A DNA stretch of 64,000 nucleotides from Paenibacillus sp. J5C2022 (GCF_025567625.1 NZ_JAOQJC010000017.1:62001-126000), one strand, 5' to 3'. Counted from the stretch's first letter, positions 26,324-35,238 are shown. Notes: generated by a model not told the origin, from the letters alone. Numbers and translations are program-made.

Positions 26324-26425
26324 GTGCGTCAACAGAAGCTGATTCGGCTCATCGCCATAATTGTCGCCGCCGCGCTGCTTATTACAACTCTGCTGGCAGG
26401 TGTAAGCTCATTCTTCGTCTTCTAG
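26324..26425 (+). CDS. Prli42-like stressosome-associated membrane miniprotein, 33 aa
   Basis: A GTG start, eight bases after AAGGAGA, encodes 33 residues. They consist of a short basic N-terminus (RQQKLIR) and one membrane helix ending LLAGVSSFFVF. Size, the K-x-(I/V)-R-(I/L) opening and the TTLLAG-S-FF ending match Prli42, a Firmicute miniprotein that anchors the stressosome in Listeria. Whether this host has a stressosome is not visible. Its last 18 bases overlap the end of lipB on the opposite strand. Confidence 0.75.
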   Translation: MRQQKLIRLIAIIVAAALLITTLLAGVSSFFVF

Positions 26426-27118
26426 CAGCTTGCAGCGGAACTGTCCGGCGAAGTGGGGAAGCAGCCCTTCGGCAGCTTCCTCTACCGTCAGCGACAAGCC
26501 TGTCAAGGCGTTAAAGGACGTGACGCCATATTGCTGTATGCCGCAAGGAACGATGCCGGTGAACCCTTCGGAAGCGATGCCTTCGGCAATGTTCAGCGCG
26601 AACCCGTGGCTCGTAATGAATCCCCTTCTTTGCCGGGCTCTGTTGAACTTCACCCCGATCGCTGCAATCTTCTCGTCTCCGACCCATACTCCTGTATATT
26701 CCGGCTTTCTCCCCGCTTTTATACCGTATTCCGCCAGCCAGTCAATAATGGTCTGCTCCAGACTCCGCAAGTACGCATGCAGATCCAGTCCGGCCGCATC
26801 CAGATAGAGCAGCGGATAGCCTACCAGTTGGCCGGGGCCGTGATAAGTAATGTCGCCTCCGCGATCAATCTGGAACAACGAGATCCCCTTCTCTTTCAGT
26901 TGCTCTTCGCTTAGCAGCAAGTGCTCGGGATGGCGGTCGGTTCCCATCGTATAAGTTGGCGAATGCTGAAGAAGGAGCAGCGTCTCCGCGCGCTCCCCCT
27001 GATCGATTTGCTTCACATACCGCTTCTGAAGCTCCCAGCCTTCGGCATAATCCATCATTCCGATATAGCTTGCCTCCAGCACTCTCGCTTGCCCGCCATG
27101 ACAAGTCTTCTCCATCAT
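26408..27118 (-). CDS. lipB: Octanoyl-ACP:protein N-octanoyltransferase
   Basis: The enzyme moves octanoate from acyl carrier protein to lipoyl domains for later conversion to lipoate. The 236 residues contain RGGDITYHGPGQLVGYP, the catalytic Lys in IAAIGVKFNRA and the nucleophile Cys in GIVPCGIQQYGV. ATG at 27118 is preferred over a GTG at 27127 because of spacing to GGAGAAGG. It lies 24 bases after the E2 gene in the 2-oxoacid dehydrogenase cluster, whose lipoyl domain it probably serves. Confidence 0.94.
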   Translation of the reverse strand: MMEKTCHGGQARVLEASYIGMMDYAEGWELQKRYVKQIDQGERAETLLLLQHSPTYTMGTDRHPEHLLLSEEQLKEKGISLFQIDRGGDITYHGPGQLVGYPLLYLDAAGLDLHAYLRSLEQTIIDWLAEYGIKAGRKPEYTGVWVGDEKIAAIGVKFNRARQRRGFITSHGFALNIAEGIASEGFTGIVPCGIQQYGVTSFNALTGLSLTVEEAAEGLLPHFAGQFRCKLLEDEE

Positions 27119-27142
27119 GGATGTCACCCTTCTCCGGTTGTA

Positions 27143-28447
27143 TTAATAGAGCTTGCTGTTCATATCGTAGCTCTCCAGATTGTCCTTCACCCGCTGCAGG
27201 AAGCGTCCGCAGATAACGCCATCCAGAATGCGGTGATCCAGCGACAGGCACAGGTTCGCCATAGACCGGACCGCAATCATGTCATCGATGACGACCGGCC
27301 GCTTCACGATAGACTCGAATGTCAGAATCGCGGCCTGCGGATAATTGATAATGGGGTATGACAAGATGGAGCCGAACGATCCCGTATTGTTCACTGTGAA
27401 CGTTCCGCCTTGCATATCGGACAGCGTCAGCTTGCCTTCACGCGTCTTGCGCGCCAGCTCGTCGATTTCCTTCGCAATGCCCGCTACATTTTTAAGATCG
27501 GCATTCTTGATGACCGGCGTAAGCACGGAATCTTCGGTACCGACCGCCAGCGATATGTTAATGTCCCGCTTGACGATGATCTTATCGACCGCCCAAGTGG
27601 AATTCATAATGGGATAATCCTTGATCGCATTGACGACAGCCTTGATCAGGAAGGCCAGATAGGTCAGATTGATGCCTTCCCGCTTCATGAATTCGTCCTT
27701 CAGCTTGTTGCGAAGCATGACGATATTGGTGACGTCCACTTCAATCATCGTCCATGCATGCGGGATTTCACTGACGCTCTGACGCATATTGCGAGCAATA
27801 TTGTTGCGGATCGGCGTAACGTCGATGAATGTCTCTCCCCGGCCAGGCGTGCCGCCTCTCTCCAGCTCGATCTTCGGAATGCGAGGCGTCTCCGACAGAT
27901 GAATGCCGGATGACCGTACCTGCACGCCCCGCTCGCGCTCTTGCGCAGGGAAAGCCGACTTGTGCGCGCCGGAAGCGACGTAGGCCAGAATATCCTTGCG
28001 CGTGATCCGTCCGCCGAGTCCCGTACCGGTGACGTCTGTCAATCGAACGCCATTCTCCGCCGCCAGCTTCTGAACTGCGGGCGAATACCGGTTTCTCATC
28101 GAACCGCTCTCCTCTTCCACGACCGCTGCAGGAGCGGCATGGCCGGCATTAGCCGATTGCTGCGCCCCGCTTGCCTCCTCCTCTGCAATTGCATCGGCGG
28201 ATGCGTCCGTCTCGATCAAGGCGATCGCCGTTCCGACGTCCACGGTCTCTCCGTTCCCGACCAGTATTTTCTGCAGCGTCCCCGATACGGTCGACGGCAG
28301 CTCCGCATTCACCTTATCCGTCAATACTTCACACACCGGCTCGTACATCTCCACTCTATCTCCGGGCTGCTTCAGCCATTTGTCGATTGTGGCCGACACC
28401 TGCGATTCAGCCAGCTGCGGCAACAGAATTTCGATTATTTTACTCAT
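27143..28447 (-). CDS. bkdB: Branched-chain 2-oxoacid dehydrogenase E2 (dihydrolipoyl acyltransferase)
   Basis: E2 is the core of the complex that oxidises branched-chain 2-oxoacids to acyl-CoA primers for iso/anteiso fatty acids. The 434 residues comprise a lipoyl domain (K45 in VLTDKVNAE), an Ala-rich linker, an E1/E3-binding domain (YSPAVQKLAAENGV, then GRITRKDILAYV) and the acyltransferase domain ending in the catalytic LDHRILDG. It could serve pyruvate as well; assignment to branched-chain acids rests on similarity to Bkd-type proteins and subunit organisation. It is preceded by both E1 genes and followed by lipB. Confidence 0.88.
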   Translation of the reverse strand: MSKIIEILLPQLAESQVSATIDKWLKQPGDRVEMYEPVCEVLTDKVNAELPSTVSGTLQKILVGNGETVDVGTAIALIETDASADAIAEEEASGAQQSANAGHAAPAAVVEEESGSMRNRYSPAVQKLAAENGVRLTDVTGTGLGGRITRKDILAYVASGAHKSAFPAQERERGVQVRSSGIHLSETPRIPKIELERGGTPGRGETFIDVTPIRNNIARNMRQSVSEIPHAWTMIEVDVTNIVMLRNKLKDEFMKREGINLTYLAFLIKAVVNAIKDYPIMNSTWAVDKIIVKRDINISLAVGTEDSVLTPVIKNADLKNVAGIAKEIDELARKTREGKLTLSDMQGGTFTVNNTGSFGSILSYPIINYPQAAILTFESIVKRPVVIDDMIAVRSMANLCLSLDHRILDGVICGRFLQRVKDNLESYDMNSKLY

Positions 28448-28489
28448 ACCATTCAGCTCCCATCCGGTTCAAGCGAATCCATCCTTGCA

Positions 28490-29473
28490 TTAATACATCG
28501 CCAATTGTCGCATTGCTTCCTTCACCTTGTCCTGATTCAGCAAGAAGAACTTCTCGCCCGGCGGATTAATCGGCATGGCCGGAACGTCAGGTCCGCACAG
28601 ACGCATAATGGGCGCATCCAGCTCGTACAGCAGTTCCTCGGCAATAATTGCCGCCACTTCCGCGCCTACGCCCCCTGTCTTGTTGTCTTCATGCACGATC
28701 AGCACCTTGCCGGTCTTCCTTACCGCCTCCAGGATCGCTTCCTTATCCAGCGGCTGCAGTGTGCGCAGATCAAGTATATGAGTGCTGATGCCCTCTCGGG
28801 CCAGTTCTTCGGCGGCTCCTTCGACGAAGCGTAGCGGCAGGCTGTAGCCGATTACGGTAATATCGTCTCCTTCGCGCAGCAGATTCGCTTCGCCGATCGG
28901 CACAATGTAATCATCCTCAGGCACTTCACCGTTCACCAGCTTATAGCTTTTCTTATTCTCAAAGTAAATGACGGGATCTGCATCGCGAATCGCCGCCTTC
29001 AGCAGCCCCTTCGCATCGTATGGACGGTAAGGCGCTACAATCTTCAAGCCGGGCGTGCCGAAGAAGACGGATTCCGGACATTGCGAATGGTACAATCCGC
29101 CGAATACGCCGCCCCCGATTGGCGCTCTGATTACGACCGGACAGGTCCAATCGTTATTGGAGCGATAACGGATCTTGGCGGCCTCGCTAATGATCTGATT
29201 CGTAGCGGGGAACATGAAGTCGGAATATTGCATCTCCGCGATCGGCTTCATCCCATACATCGCCGCACCGATCGCCACACCTGCGATCGCCGACTCCGCA
29301 AGCGGCGTATCCATCGCACGCATCTCGCCGAACTGCTCGAACAAGCCCTTCGTCGTGGTGAAGACGCCGCCTTTCACGCCGACGTCTTCTCCCAGTACGA
29401 ACACATCCTCGTCCCGCTCCATCTCTTCCTTCATCGCCAGGCGGATCGCATCAATATAATCCATCTTCGCCAT
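28490..29473 (-). CDS. bkdAB: Branched-chain 2-oxoacid dehydrogenase E1 beta
   Basis: The 327-residue transketolase-like beta subunit pairs with E1 alpha to bind thiamine diphosphate and decarboxylate the 2-oxoacid. The N-terminal segment shows EEMERDEDVFVLGEDVG and the Pyr-binding PLAESAIAGVAIGAAM, and the C-terminal domain ITVIGYSLPLRFVEGAAEEL and VLIVHEDNKTGGVGAEVAA. The start ATG overlaps the TAA of E1 alpha by one base and uses a GGGAGG site inside it, so the subunits are coupled. Confidence 0.92.
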   Translation of the reverse strand: MAKMDYIDAIRLAMKEEMERDEDVFVLGEDVGVKGGVFTTTKGLFEQFGEMRAMDTPLAESAIAGVAIGAAMYGMKPIAEMQYSDFMFPATNQIISEAAKIRYRSNNDWTCPVVIRAPIGGGVFGGLYHSQCPESVFFGTPGLKIVAPYRPYDAKGLLKAAIRDADPVIYFENKKSYKLVNGEVPEDDYIVPIGEANLLREGDDITVIGYSLPLRFVEGAAEELAREGISTHILDLRTLQPLDKEAILEAVRKTGKVLIVHEDNKTGGVGAEVAAIIAEELLYELDAPIMRLCGPDVPAMPINPPGEKFFLLNQDKVKEAMRQLAMY

Positions 29474-30507
29474 TATGATTGCCTCCCTGCATTGACATCG
29501 TCACCGTATACATGCAGCAAGACCGATTCCGGTGCCGGGAACAGAGCTTTCTCCCCGTATACCGTCGCTTCATCAAGCTGCTTTCGAATGCCGGCTCTCA
29601 GCTGCGCTTCCTTCTCATCGTCCCATAGGCCGCAATCGACCAGATAGCGTTGGAAGAGAGGAATGCCGTCTTTCGCCCGGTTCTCGTCCACCTCTTCCTT
29701 CGTCCGGTATACCAGATCGTTGTCCGAAGTGGAATGCGGCGACAGGCGATACATCATCGCCTCGATCAAGGTGGGTCCTTCTCCTGCTATGGCGCGCTCG
29801 CGCGCCTCCTTAACGACGCGGAACACCTCCAGAGCATCGTTGCCGTCCACCTGCTCGCCATGGAAGCCATAACCAAGCGCACGATCCGCCACCTTGCCGG
29901 CAATTTGCTTATGCACCGGTACGGAGATCGCATATTGATTGTTCTCGCACATCAATATAACCGGCAGCTTATGTACACCCGCGAAGTTGCAGCCTTCATG
30001 GAAATCGCCCTGATTGCTGGAGCCTTCCCCGAACGTCACGAACGACACATGCTGCTTCCCTTTCATCCTGGCGGCCAGCGCGATGCCTACCGCATGCGGC
30101 ACCTGCGTTGTAACCGGGCTTGAGCCCGTTACAATGCGAAGCCGCTTGCAGCCGAAGTGTCCCGGCATTTGGCGTCCGCCGCTGTTGGGGTCCTCCTCCT
30201 TGGCGAAAGCCGACAGGAACAGCTCCTTTAGCGTCATCCCGACGGACAGGACGAAGCCATAGTCGCGGTAATAGGGCAGATAGTAATCCTGATCGCGATC
30301 AAGCGCGAATGCCGCAGCTACCTGCGCGACCTCCTGACCGATACCGGATACGTGAAAGTTTATTTTGCCTGCGCGCTGAAGAAGCAGCAATCGCTCATCG
30401 AACATACGCGCCGTTACCATCCATGTATACATTTCGACAACCTGATCATCAGTAAGCCCAAGCTCCGGATGACGAACATGCTGCCGCTCGGAAGACAATA
30501 GAGACAT
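29473..30507 (-). CDS. bkdAA: Branched-chain 2-oxoacid dehydrogenase E1 alpha
   Basis: The 344-residue alpha subunit holds the thiamine diphosphate motif from FGEGSSNQGDFHEGCNFA to CENNQYAIS, plus the phosphorylation-loop-like YRLSPHSTSDND. It decarboxylates branched-chain 2-oxoacids with E1 beta and passes the acyl group to E2. The start at 30507 follows AAGGAGG eight bases away; a longer frame to 30558 is not favoured. The 97-base gap to the E3 gene has a TATAAT at 30569-30574 (minus strand) but only a poor -35, so an internal promoter is possible but weak. Confidence 0.92.
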   Translation of the reverse strand: MSLLSSERQHVRHPELGLTDDQVVEMYTWMVTARMFDERLLLLQRAGKINFHVSGIGQEVAQVAAAFALDRDQDYYLPYYRDYGFVLSVGMTLKELFLSAFAKEEDPNSGGRQMPGHFGCKRLRIVTGSSPVTTQVPHAVGIALAARMKGKQHVSFVTFGEGSSNQGDFHEGCNFAGVHKLPVILMCENNQYAISVPVHKQIAGKVADRALGYGFHGEQVDGNDALEVFRVVKEARERAIAGEGPTLIEAMMYRLSPHSTSDNDLVYRTKEEVDENRAKDGIPLFQRYLVDCGLWDDEKEAQLRAGIRKQLDEATVYGEKALFPAPESVLLHVYGDDVNAGRQS

Positions 30508-30604
30508 GTGGCATTCCTCCTTATATTGTCTGGAATTGTAACCTGGTACTAATACCACGTCATCCTATATTATAACCGCTACGCCGCAAAAAGAAAATGT
30601 TCCT

Positions 30605-32032
30605 TTAATAGCTGATGGACTTTCCGTCCACCGCAAGCATCGCCTCGCCGATCGCCTCCGACAAGGTGGGATGCGGATGAATCATGGAGCCGACCTCCCA
30701 CGGCGTCGCATTCAGCCAGCTGGAGAGCGCCGCCTCCGAGATCAGGTCGGTCGCATGCGCTCCGATAATGTGGGCGCCCAGAATATCGCCGCTTGTCCGG
30801 TCGGCAATGACCTTCACGAAGCCCTCTGACTCTCCCAGCACGATCGCTTTCCCGATCGCCTGGAAAGGAACCTTGCCGATGCGGACATCGTGTCCCGCTC
30901 TCCTGGCCGCTTCCTCTGTCAACCCGTAGGATGCGATCTCGGGACTGCTGTATATGCAGCGCGGGATAAGATGATCGGGAACAAGTACAGGCTCCTCTCC
31001 GCACAAGTGATCCACAGCCACGATGCCCGCATGAGCGGCTGCATGTGCCAGCTGTACGCCTCCCGTGACGTCGCCAATGGCATAAATATGCGGCTCGTTC
31101 GTCTGGCCGAACGCATTGACGACGATGGCTCCTTTGTCGGTGCGAACGTCCGTATTCTCCAATCCGATTCCTTCACCGTTCGGCTGCCGCCCGACGGACA
31201 ACAGCAGCTTGTCCCCTGCCAGGACGACATCGCCATCCGGTGTGCTCGCAGCAATCGATATGCCCTCCTCGCCGACCGCATAAGTCTCCGCCTTCAGTTG
31301 AACGCTCGTCAGGACGCGAACGCCTCGGCGACGCAGCGCCCTGGCAATCTCGGTCGAAATCTCGGCGTCCTCGCCGGGAAGCAGTCTTGCTCCCGCTTCC
31401 GCGAGTGTCACGGCTACGCCGAAGTCCTGCAGCATGGAGGCCCACTCCACACCGATCACGCCTCCGCCGACAATAAGGATAGACTTCGGCAGCTGCTCCA
31501 TAGCCAACGCATGATCGCTGTTCAGTATGTAACGTCCGTCCGCCTCCAGCCCTGGGAGCGAGCGGGGAGTGGAGCCTGTTGCGATGATCAGATTGTCGCA
31601 CACGACGGATTCCATCTCGCCGTCAGCCAGCTCCACGGCGAGCGAGCCGCTCTTCGGCGAGAAGATGGAAGGACCGATGACTCGTCCCGCGCCATGGATC
31701 AACTGAATGCCATGCCGCTTCATCAAGCCCTGCAATCCGCGATGCAGACTGCCGACCGCTTGCTCCTTGCGGGACTGCACCTTGTCGAACGCCAGGCTGA
31801 ATGCGCCCTCCTGAACCGAGACGCCGTAATCCTCCGCCTGGAGCAGCGTTCTGTATACCTCCGCGCTGCGCAGCAGCGACTTGCTGGGAATGCAACCTTT
31901 GTGAAGACAAGTCCCGCCCAGCTTTTCCTTCTCCACGATCGCTACCGTCTTGCCCGCTTGCGCCGCGCGTATCGCCGCCGTATATCCGCCGGGTCCTCCG
32001 CCCAACACTGCTATATCTACATGAATTGCCAT
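30605..32032 (-). CDS. lpdV: Dihydrolipoyl dehydrogenase (E3)
   Basis: This FAD enzyme reoxidises dihydrolipoamide on E2 with NAD. The 475 residues show the FAD loop VLGGGPGGYTAAIRAA, the redox disulfide GGTCLHKGCIPSK, the NAD loop ILIVGGGVIGVEWAS, AIGDVTGG and the catalytic HPHPTLSEA near the C-terminus. The start at 32032 is set by GGAGG eight bases ahead. As first gene of the E3-E1a-E1b-E2-lipB run it probably carries the main promoter of the cluster. Confidence 0.94.
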   Translation of the reverse strand: MAIHVDIAVLGGGPGGYTAAIRAAQAGKTVAIVEKEKLGGTCLHKGCIPSKSLLRSAEVYRTLLQAEDYGVSVQEGAFSLAFDKVQSRKEQAVGSLHRGLQGLMKRHGIQLIHGAGRVIGPSIFSPKSGSLAVELADGEMESVVCDNLIIATGSTPRSLPGLEADGRYILNSDHALAMEQLPKSILIVGGGVIGVEWASMLQDFGVAVTLAEAGARLLPGEDAEISTEIARALRRRGVRVLTSVQLKAETYAVGEEGISIAASTPDGDVVLAGDKLLLSVGRQPNGEGIGLENTDVRTDKGAIVVNAFGQTNEPHIYAIGDVTGGVQLAHAAAHAGIVAVDHLCGEEPVLVPDHLIPRCIYSSPEIASYGLTEEAARRAGHDVRIGKVPFQAIGKAIVLGESEGFVKVIADRTSGDILGAHIIGAHATDLISEAALSSWLNATPWEVGSMIHPHPTLSEAIGEAMLAVDGKSISY

Positions 32033-32188
32033 CGCTGTCGCCTCCGTTATCTTTCCATACAATATATGCCTGTCCGTCATATACATACATGTCCGTATAC
32101 TCTAGCTATGTATTGTGTTGCCTCCTGGGAGACCACTCTTTCATTGTACCTGTTTTTCCTATCGATTTCACTTCCGTCATGCAAAATG

Positions 32189-32217
32189 ATGACACTTCCT
32201 TCAGGAAAGGTTATGAT
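32189..32217 (+). promoter_or_regulatory. Predicted sigma-A promoter of the DUF2627 gene
   Basis: ATGACA, a 17-base spacer and TATGAT lie about 38 bases before the ATG of the downstream small membrane protein gene. Each hexamer differs from consensus at one position. Confidence 0.6.
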
Positions 32218-32254
32218 AGTAAAAGTGCCACCATCGCAACAAGGAGCTCATGTC

Positions 32255-32548
32255 ATGAAATTAATGATTGCACGATTCATCGCCATATTGTTTTTGGTCA
32301 TTCCCGGTCTGCTTGCCTGCTTCGGGTTTTTGAAAATGAAAGATTCACTGTTCGTTTACTTCTCCGAGTTCGGCAATGACGCCGTGCAGCCGCAATTTGA
32401 CTGGCTGACGTTTCTGCTCGGTCTTGTCATGTTTGCCGCCGGAGCGGGCTTTATAGGCGGCTGGATTTTTTTCCGCGACCGCAAGCGGAACTACGTCGCT
32501 CCAAGATTCAAAAAGAAGCGCCCTCGTCCGCCTAAGCCTCAGGCCTAG
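32255..32548 (+). CDS. yqzF: DUF2627 family membrane protein (YqzF-like)
   Basis: The 97-residue protein has two membrane helices (about residues 5-25 and 48-72, LTFLLGLVMFAAGAGFIGGW) and a strongly basic tail (RKRNYVAPRFKKKRPRPPK). It matches DUF2627, which lies next to the bkd genes in Bacillus as yqzF. The function is unknown. ATG follows AAGGAG. It is divergent from lpdV and convergent with the VanZ-RDD gene. Confidence 0.78.
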   Translation: MKLMIARFIAILFLVIPGLLACFGFLKMKDSLFVYFSEFGNDAVQPQFDWLTFLLGLVMFAAGAGFIGGWIFFRDRKRNYVAPRFKKKRPRPPKPQA

Positions 32549-32565
32549 CGTCGATGGCGCTTCTT
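32513..32565. terminator. Bidirectional terminator between convergent genes
   Basis: A perfect 10-bp stem (AAGAAGCGCC with GGCGCTTCTT) encloses a smaller GCCT/AGGC helix. It is T-rich on the plus side (TTCTTCT) and followed by TTTTT on the minus side, so it can end both yqzF and the VanZ-RDD gene. It overlaps the last codons of yqzF. Confidence 0.75.
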
Positions 32566-32580
32566 CTTCTCCTGGAAAGA

Positions 32581-34161
32581 TCAGTCCTTCCCTTCCTTCT
32601 CCCGCTTCTCCAGCTCAGCTAGTTTCGCGCGAAGACGCTCCATCTCCCGTTCCACCTCTTCGCTGGTGACATTCGACCGCGGAGACTCGTCCAGCTCCGG
32701 AACCATCTCTCCCAGAGTGTACGTCTTCCCTCCCGTCTCATGCGTTGGCTGCTGCGCTTCATGCTCATTAGGCACGGTTTCTACCGAAGGCTCACTCTCC
32801 TCTTCAGGCTGCTCAGGGAGCTTGGATCGCGGGGCTGCGGATGCTTCCCCAACGGTCGAACGAACGGCATCCGCCTCCTCCCTCTCAGCCAGCAAGGCGG
32901 ATGCAATCGCAGACGGCTGCTCCGACTCGTCTTCCAGTCCGTCTTCGACTGACGGTTCCACGTTATGATCCGCTTCTTTCCGTGCGTCTCTCTCGCCCAC
33001 CGTTACGACATTGCGGGTACCGCTAAGCCGTTCATAGAAGAGCAGCTTGTCCCCTTTCACCATACTGATAATCGCATGTACGAATAACCCCAGCATCAGC
33101 AGGAACTGCAGGAACAAGATGCCGATCGACGCCTCCATCGTAATTTCGCCGAATTTGGCAATCATGTTCATCACATCCAGCAAGCCGAATACGCCGAAAT
33201 ACAGCAAGCCATAGCGCTTCAGCAGACCTCTCCATGTGATAAACTTCGCATCGCTCCGTCTGGCGTCTTCCACAACGTGAATACGCGTGATCCATTTGCC
33301 CAGCGTTCGTCCGCCGCACACTGCGGGAATAAGAACGAAGTACAAGAGCACAGCAAGCCCGGCGGACAAAAGCCGAGATGCGGATGCGTCCAAGGTGCCG
33401 CTTGTCAGCTGGTACGTAATCAATGTCGCACCCGATAACAGCAGGCTCATTACTGCACTGACGATAGTCAATACGAACAGATCGATTGCGAATGCAATGC
33501 TCCTTCTAATAAAACCGACTTTAAGCTCAGATAGATTAACCTTGTCGTCCAGCTTCTCCGAGCGAGGCAGAAAGGTATAGACAATCGGCGCGATGAGAAA
33601 GCCGATGATGCCGCCTGTCGTATTCAGCATCAGATCATCGACATCGAACAAGCGGTAAGGGCATGTGTAGATGCCGTATAGACCTGTCACTTGCGTCAAT
33701 TCGAAGAACAGAGATACGCCGAGCGATAAGAACAACGCGCCTTTAAAGCTGCAGCGGAAATAATAACGCAAATAGATGCCAAGCGGAATAGTCAGCACCA
33801 CATTAAAGAGAACTTGGAGGAACGAACGTTCCTTCAGCAATTGGATGTAAGAGGAGAAGCTATTCCAGGCAAAGCTGGTTTCCCTGCCAATATCGCTCAC
33901 GAAAGTGAAGGGCCGCCACTGCACGTACGACCAGAAGGAGCCGTAGGCCGCGCAATTGTCCAGCAGCTTGGGCAAGGGCAGAATCACCAGGTAATAAGCT
34001 GTGATGGCATAAAGCAGCAGCGAGTAAAGAATCGTCGACCTGAGCTTGTTCACATAGCCGTATTTGCGGTATTGCACGATAAGAAACGGGACGGTCAACG
34101 CCAGAGCAAGGATTGGAAATGTAATGATGGCTTGTTTAATCGGAAACAGATAGGCGTTCAT
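32581..34161 (-). CDS. VanZ-RDD fusion membrane protein with acidic tail
   Basis: The 526-residue protein joins three parts. Residues about 1-205 are a VanZ-like domain with several helices (VLFNVVLTIPLGIYLRYYF, LFFELTQVTGLYGIYTCPYRLFDVDDLMLNTTGGIIGF). Residues about 218-385 form an RDD domain (VGFIRRSIAFAIDLFVL, then GGRTLGKWITRIHVVE and RGLLKRY). The last 140 residues are an acidic, Glu/Ser-rich cytoplasmic tail ending in a coiled-coil-like SEEVEREMERLRAKLAELEKREKEG. VanZ proteins relate to low-level teicoplanin resistance; RDD function is poorly known. The role is not established. It is probably monocistronic, between two terminators. Confidence 0.75.
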   Translation of the reverse strand: MNAYLFPIKQAIITFPILALALTVPFLIVQYRKYGYVNKLRSTILYSLLLYAITAYYLVILPLPKLLDNCAAYGSFWSYVQWRPFTFVSDIGRETSFAWNSFSSYIQLLKERSFLQVLFNVVLTIPLGIYLRYYFRCSFKGALFLSLGVSLFFELTQVTGLYGIYTCPYRLFDVDDLMLNTTGGIIGFLIAPIVYTFLPRSEKLDDKVNLSELKVGFIRRSIAFAIDLFVLTIVSAVMSLLLSGATLITYQLTSGTLDASASRLLSAGLAVLLYFVLIPAVCGGRTLGKWITRIHVVEDARRSDAKFITWRGLLKRYGLLYFGVFGLLDVMNMIAKFGEITMEASIGILFLQFLLMLGLFVHAIISMVKGDKLLFYERLSGTRNVVTVGERDARKEADHNVEPSVEDGLEDESEQPSAIASALLAEREEADAVRSTVGEASAAPRSKLPEQPEEESEPSVETVPNEHEAQQPTHETGGKTYTLGEMVPELDESPRSNVTSEEVEREMERLRAKLAELEKREKEGKD

Positions 34162-34261
34162 TCTCTATGTTCAACCTCTCCTATGGATTGCGCTCAGAAA
34201 AGTATACCACAATTCGACACCTCGTCATGTGACAATGATGTAAGGATTACCCAACTGGCGC

Positions 34262-34291
34262 AAAAAAAGAGCAGCCCGCATCGGGCTGCTC
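34262..34291 (-). terminator. Terminator of the metallophosphoesterase gene
   Basis: A 10-bp GAGCAGCCCG stem with a three-base loop is followed on the minus strand by seven T residues. It lies 11 bases beyond the stop codon. Confidence 0.9.
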
Positions 34292-34302
34292 TCCGACTTG
34301 CC

Positions 34303-35160
34303 TTATAGCGTAATCGTCTGCAGCGCCGCTTCCACTTCCGCCGCAGCGTCAGCGCCGCATCTCCACTCCCTTACATAACCTAGACAAGTATTCATGCATT
34401 CCGTCCTGCCGATCATCATTCGCTTGCGATAATGCACATGTCCCGAGACGGCATAGCGCACTGAATCGGCATACGCCTTGATCAGCTCGCCGTACTTCGA
34501 GCTGCCCAGAAAGGCGTTGAAATAACGCCATTCCTCATTCGGCAGCGGCACTGTGAATTCGCGATGTGCCAGCGTATGCGTTACGACAATCACTTGACGA
34601 TTCTTGAGCGACTCCAGCTGCGCTTTCAATCTGTCATAGAAGAAGTCGCTGACCTCGCAATCGCTGCGTCCCCAGCGAACGTACAATTTATCCTTCCATA
34701 CTCTCTCGCCTTTCGTCCGTTCCCGGAATTGCTCTTCGGAGAAGGATGAATCGCCGAAGGAATAGTCATACCAGCCGGCATCGCCGACGACTGCCCAGTC
34801 CGAGCCGATCAAGTACGGACCGTTGCCCAGATTATGGGAGTAGGCGAGTAATTCCTTGTAAGGATCTGGATCAGTCATGGAATCTGATGAATCTGTGCCG
34901 GAGTCAGTATCTTCCCCTTCCTTCTGCCACAGATCATGATTGCCTGGAACGAACAGGCACGGGATGCCGCTGTCCCGCTCCAACCGCGTCAATGTATCCA
35001 GCGTGCTGGTATAATGATTGGACACATCGCCTGCGATAATCATCAGCTCCAGCTTCCGCTTCCTGATCGCGCTGCACAGCGCATCTTCGACTGAAGGCGA
35101 GCACTGGCCGTTATTCAAGTCAACATGCAGATCGGATAGAACGCCAATGTTCAACCTCAA
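34303..35160 (-). CDS. Calcineurin-like metallophosphoesterase
   Basis: The 285-residue cytoplasmic protein has all five metallophosphoesterase motifs: VLSDLHVD, IIAGDVSNH, VPGNHDLW, VVTHTLAHREF and SGHVHYRK. They coordinate two metal ions. An acidic Asp/Ser-rich insert (about residues 80-98) separates motif III from the rest. The initiator appears to be TTG after a GGGAGAG site. Substrate (nucleotide, nucleic acid or phosphoprotein) cannot be inferred. It stands alone between the opp operon and the VanZ-RDD gene. Confidence 0.85.
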   Translation of the reverse strand: MRLNIGVLSDLHVDLNNGQCSPSVEDALCSAIRKRKLELMIIAGDVSNHYTSTLDTLTRLERDSGIPCLFVPGNHDLWQKEGEDTDSGTDSSDSMTDPDPYKELLAYSHNLGNGPYLIGSDWAVVGDAGWYDYSFGDSSFSEEQFRERTKGERVWKDKLYVRWGRSDCEVSDFFYDRLKAQLESLKNRQVIVVTHTLAHREFTVPLPNEEWRYFNAFLGSSKYGELIKAYADSVRYAVSGHVHYRKRMMIGRTECMNTCLGYVREWRCGADAAAEVEAALQTITL

Positions 35161-35188
35161 TCACTCTCCCTTGTAATGCTATGCTGTC

Positions 35189-35227
35189 AAAAAGTTCATG
35201 TACGCTTCATGCTTGACCTTGATGAAC
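35189..35227 (-). terminator. Possible terminator of the opp operon
   Basis: GTTCAT and ATGAAC pair across a loop of about 27 bases and are followed on the minus strand by TTTTTG, just after the oppF stop. The stem is short, so confidence is moderate. Confidence 0.45.
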
Positions 35228-35238
35228 GTTGACGGCAA

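Noticed and set aside
30890..32254. Upstream extension of the DUF2627 gene opposite lpdV
   Set aside because: The first 455 codons are antisense to lpdV; a promoter and ribosome site place the true start at 32255.
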